NCBI GenBank assembly: GCA_947177005.1
Contig: CAMWSZ010000132.1
Location: forward strand, 1 to 7,725
Length of the DNA: 7,725 nucleotides
DNA from: an uncultured Clostridia bacterium
Lineage (GTDB): Bacteria; Bacillota; Clostridia; Oscillospirales; Oscillospiraceae
Reading direction: 5' to 3'
This document shows positions 5,835 to 7,725 of the stretch, one piece after another. The number at the start of each line of letters is the position of its first letter. Position 1 is the stretch's first letter. The translations under genes and the position numbers were made by a program. The notes under the pieces were generated by a model that was given only the letters and a program-made list of their open reading frames with translations, was not told the DNA's origin and made no database searches.

Positions 5835-6824
5835 CTATTGTATAGGCCGGTATGCCCAGACCCTGCCTTTGCGGTATTTGAATAATTTTCCGGCAGTCAC
5901 AAGATTTGTAAGGACCCGATTTGCGGTAGCAGCCGATACATGACAGAGTTCTCTTACGTCCGCATTTGTAATACACTCATGTTTCGATAAAAACCGTTCT
6001 ATCTGCTTCCAGCGTACAGCGGCTTTATTCATTGTTGTTTCATCGCTCATTTCATCACTCACATGAATAGCTTCTATGAGCGATGCTTTGATTGCTGAAA
6101 GCATAAATTCGATAAACACAGTAGACTCAGCCATATCATTTGATGTGTTGATGGCTTCGTAATATTCCTGCTGGCGGTCATGAATGATGGATTCTACCGG
6201 CAGCCACGCAAATATAGGGTTCCATTTGGAGAGCATCAGCGTATGCCACAGCCGTCCCATACGGCCATTTCCATCAGCGAAGGGATGAATCAGTTCCAAT
6301 TCATAGTGAAAGACACAGCTGCGTATCAATATGTGAATATCGCAGTCCCGCGCCCAGCTGAGAAGCTCTGTCATTAAATTGGGAACATATTGGGGCAGTG
6401 TCCCAAAGTGGAGAATCTGACCGTCTGGCCCCACTACGCCAACCGGCTTGGAGCGAAACGCACCGGATTCTTCCAGCAAGCCGCGCATCATAATGCCGTG
6501 GGCTGTCAGGAGATCGTCTATAGAGTATGGATTCAGGGCATCCATATGTTCATATATCTCATAGGCGTTCTGTACCTCTCCGATATCTTTCGGCGGGGCA
6601 ATCACCCGCTTTCCGTTCAGGACTGCGGTTGTCTGCTCCAGTGTCAGTGTATTCTGCTCAATCGCAAGAGAACTGTAAATGGTGCGGATACGATTGCTTC
6701 GGCGCAGTGCGGGGTTGGAGGACAGGCGTTCTGTAGAAGTTAGCCTTCCAACCAATTCCGCAATTTCTGCGACATAGGTAACAACCATGCTCGTTATTTC
6801 AAACGGCGGCTTCTTATTTCTCAT
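5835..6824 (-). CDS. Fic family protein (probable self-inhibited AMP transferase) with C-terminal winged helix
   Basis: 329-aa Fic-fold enzyme. Such proteins usually transfer AMP from ATP to a hydroxyl side chain of a target protein. The active-site loop is canonical: HPFADGNGRMGR at 180-191, with catalytic H180, D184, N186 and R188. A Fic_N-type region precedes it. A Fic-inhibition helix lies at about 51-58 (SSLAIEQN): S52 and E56 fit the S/T-x3-E pattern, but residue 57 is Gln where Gly or Asn is typical. The target-docking flap is about 128-150. The C-terminus (about 270-329) reads as a winged helix (NADVRELCHVSAATANRVLTNL), which could bind DNA. The ATG at 6824 has GAGG 5 bases upstream. 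The 141-aa gene ends 36 bases upstream on the same strand, so they are probably co-transcribed. Role as toxin, defence or housekeeping factor is not shown. Confidence 0.9.
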   Translation of the reverse strand: MRNKKPPFEITSMVVTYVAEIAELVGRLTSTERLSSNPALRRSNRIRTIYSSLAIEQNTLTLEQTTAVLNGKRVIAPPKDIGEVQNAYEIYEHMDALNPYSIDDLLTAHGIMMRGLLEESGAFRSKPVGVVGPDGQILHFGTLPQYVPNLMTELLSWARDCDIHILIRSCVFHYELELIHPFADGNGRMGRLWHTLMLSKWNPIFAWLPVESIIHDRQQEYYEAINTSNDMAESTVFIEFMLSAIKASLIEAIHVSDEMSDETTMNKAAVRWKQIERFLSKHECITNADVRELCHVSAATANRVLTNLVTAGKLFKYRKGRVWAYRPIQ

Positions 6825-6860
6825 AATTTCCTCGCAAATAGAATGATTGCCTATACTATA

Positions 6861-7286
6861 TCAGAAATTCATAATAAACGCAATACATCTCTCATTTGAA
6901 TCATTGGATCGGTAGTAGCGATTTAACCACTTTCTCAAAAGAACACAGTATTCTTCGAGAAGGGTATCATCAACTGCGTGTTGAATAATCCCGTAAGGTG
7001 GGAAACAGCCAAAACAATCATAGGCCGCATAAATCCAGGCTATAGCAGAGAAATATTGCCCAGCATCCAACTGGTTCATAGTAATCTGCAAAAAGGCGTT
7101 GGCCAGTTTTGTATAGTTGACACTTGTTGCAAAATGAATAAGCAATTTGGCACCCGCTTGCGCGTTTTGCTCAACTGCGCTGATACTCCATCTCTTAGCG
7201 AGTACATCAATACCGCTTATTTGCAGTGAGTCGATAAAACCGGTAGTTTCTTTTTCTAAAATTGTGTTCAATTTAGCGTATAGCAT
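6861..7286 (-). CDS. Hypothetical 141-aa protein upstream of fic
   Basis: The ATG at 7286 is preferred over the TTG at 7301, because GGAG (7296-7299) lies 9 bases before the ATG and overlaps the TTG codon. The product looks mostly helical (TGFIDSLQISGIDVLAKRW, AKLLIHFATSV, KLANAFLQITM, AIAWIYAAYDCF, EEYCVLLRKWLNRYYRS), with no signal peptide and no convincing transmembrane segment. A HEPN-type RxxxxH motif was looked for and not found. It lies 36 bases upstream of fic in the same direction, so it may be a partner, target adaptor or antitoxin of Fic. No VbhA/FicA-type inhibitor motif is evident, and Fic carries its own inhibition helix. The function is not recognised. Confidence 0.7.
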   Translation of the reverse strand: MLYAKLNTILEKETTGFIDSLQISGIDVLAKRWSISAVEQNAQAGAKLLIHFATSVNYTKLANAFLQITMNQLDAGQYFSAIAWIYAAYDCFGCFPPYGIIQHAVDDTLLEEYCVLLRKWLNRYYRSNDSNERCIAFIMNF

Positions 7287-7318
7287 ATGACAAATCTCCA
7301 ATTTTAAGTTTGATATGC

Positions 7319-7349
7319 AAAAGTCTGTCCTAAGCAGAACAGACTTTTT
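7319..7349. other. Hairpin in the leader of the 141-aa/fic operon
   Basis: Perfect 10-bp arms AAAAGTCTGT (7319-7328) and ACAGACTTTT (7339-7348) with a 10-base loop. On the plus strand it ends in TTTTTA and looks like a terminator. On the minus strand it is followed by CTTTTGC, 33 bases before the start codon, and could act as a leader attenuator or an RNA-stabilising stem. Confidence 0.6.
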
Positions 7350-7378
7350 ATAGATTCACCCACATACGGATATGTAAT

Positions 7379-7407
7379 ACTCTATTTTCTCTTATATGTG
7401 TGTTCAA
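7379..7407 (-). promoter_or_regulatory. Candidate weak promoter for the 141-aa/fic operon
   Basis: On the minus strand TTGAAC (7402-7407) and TAGAGT (7379-7384) are 17 bases apart; each matches consensus at 4 of 6 positions. It lies in the AT-rich 237-base stretch between the 141-aa gene and the right core, which otherwise holds only the 7319-7349 hairpin and the 7449-7463 repeat. Confidence 0.3.
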
Positions 7408-7448
7408 CGAAGTGTATACCAGTGACACCGCTAAAATTTTACTAAATT

Positions 7449-7463
7449 GAGCAGTTACGCCTT
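7449..7463. repeat. 15-base inverted copy of the recombinase-leader hairpin arm
   Basis: GAGCAGTTACGCCTT here is the exact reverse complement of 5566-5580 in front of the recombinase. The pair brackets the 39-aa, fic and 141-aa genes. The right copy lies inside the element, 61 bases from the right core. Confidence 0.7.
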
Positions 7464-7511
7464 ATCATGATATAGCCTGTCCCTTCCCCAAGTATCCTTT
7501 TGATACAACAC

Positions 7512-7526
7512 CGTGGGGATGGATGT
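7512..7526. other. Right attachment junction of the serine-recombinase element
   Basis: Element sequence ends at the TGT core (7524-7526), and the ATPase N-terminal frame continues into VVDGT. The 6-base arms GGATGG (7517-7522) and CCATCC (7528-7533) are symmetric about position 7525, so an inverted repeat straddles the junction. CGTGGGG (7512-7518) repeats the host-side flank of the left junction. Confidence 0.65.
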
Positions 7527-7670
7527 ACCATCCACCACAGCAACCTTGATGCGGGGGATATGCACGCCGTCCAGAGACTTCGAGTCACCAGAGCAGTACA
7601 GGTATTCCGCCTGCTCCCCCCGTTCCTGCATGGCTCGGCTGATCCGCTTCATCATGGTGGACTTGTCCAC
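7524..7670 (-). pseudogene. N-terminal P-loop fragment of the interrupted PRK06851-type ATPase
   Basis: About 49 codons encode the first nucleotide-binding region of the ATPase whose remainder is at 3172-3978: KSTMMKRISRAMQ, EYLYCSGDSKSLDGV, then IPRIKVAVVDGT, breaking off at the TGT core. The frame runs on into the element for 23 more codons (to the TAA at 7455-7457), giving a short hybrid tail SIPTVLYQK. Upstream the frame is broken again. The Walker A reads DVDKST instead of GxGKST, with TAG three codons before the GTG at 7670 and no recognisable N-terminal lead sequence. The roughly 35 residues expected before the P-loop are therefore missing here. Confidence 0.75.
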
Positions 7671-7725
7671 GTCATACTAACTCTCATTAAAAAACTTCTG
7701 TAATCCAGTCGCGTTTAGTAATGTG
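7671..7725 (-). other. Unidentified sequence replacing the ATPase 5' end at the window edge
   Basis: AT-rich, and not ATPase-like in any frame. On the minus strand one frame ends HITKRDWITEVF-stop and another TLLNATGLQKFFNES-stop; either could be the tail of a gene lying outside the window. The change from ATPase coding to this sequence within the Walker A codons suggests a second insertion or rearrangement. Confidence 0.35.

Larger units (their letters stand above)
3976..7526 (-). mobile_element. ~3.55-kb integrative element with serine recombinase and Fic cargo, inserted in an ATPase gene
   Basis: The borders are set by the interrupted ATPase reading frame and a shared TGT core at 3976-3978 and 7524-7526. 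Within it lie, all on the minus strand, a 141-aa protein, a Fic protein, a 39-aa protein and a large serine recombinase next to the left end. The element is clearly more AT-rich than its flanks, which supports transfer. No relaxase, replication or conjugation gene is present, so it is either a minimal integrative cassette or one that depends on help for transfer. The orientation matches the interrupted gene. Confidence 0.8.

Noticed and set aside
7287..7301. TTG at 7301 as start of the 141-aa protein
   Set aside because: The ribosome site GGAG overlaps this TTG codon and is well spaced for the ATG at 7286.

Overview
The window looks like chromosomal DNA of a GC-rich member of the Clostridia (Oscillospiraceae or Lachnospiraceae type, inferred from gene content only). 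The supporting genes are a hybrid sensor kinase, a small sigma / membrane anti-sigma-like pair with a 4-base ATGA overlap, an IreB/ReoM-family regulator and a two-domain 'PRK06851-type' ATPase. A visibly more AT-rich mobile element is inserted in the ATPase gene. No taxon can be fixed from the sequence alone.

Plus-strand half (1-2643): the 3' part of a hybrid histidine kinase with two receiver domains runs in from outside the window and ends at a strong terminator. It is followed by a sigma-70-family factor and its overlapping single-pass membrane partner. A GC-rich hairpin at 2653-2684 separates these from convergent minus-strand genes.

Minus-strand half (2689-7725): ireB has its own upstream region with two near-consensus sigma-A promoters. 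Upstream of it lies the C-terminal 268 codons of the ATPase (3172-3978). Reading on, the ATPase stops at an ACA codon at 3978-3976 and resumes at 7526-7524. The intervening ~3.55 kb is an integrative element whose four genes are all on the minus strand. In transcription order they are a 141-aa protein of unknown function, a Fic-domain protein, a 39-aa protein and a large serine recombinase whose stop lies 16 bases from the left core. Removing the element rejoins the ATPase in frame at ...VVDGT/APHVVEPKYP..., which identifies the junction.

How it may work (inference): the recombinase inserted the cassette at a specific site in the ATPase gene, with Fic and the 141-aa protein as cargo. The recombinase may be tightly restrained, because the codon at the expected start position is ATA rather than ATG and a hairpin plus U-run abuts its ribosome binding site. 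The ATPase is also broken a second time at its Walker A motif near the right edge, so excision of this element alone may not restore it. No tRNA, rRNA or CRISPR array was seen.
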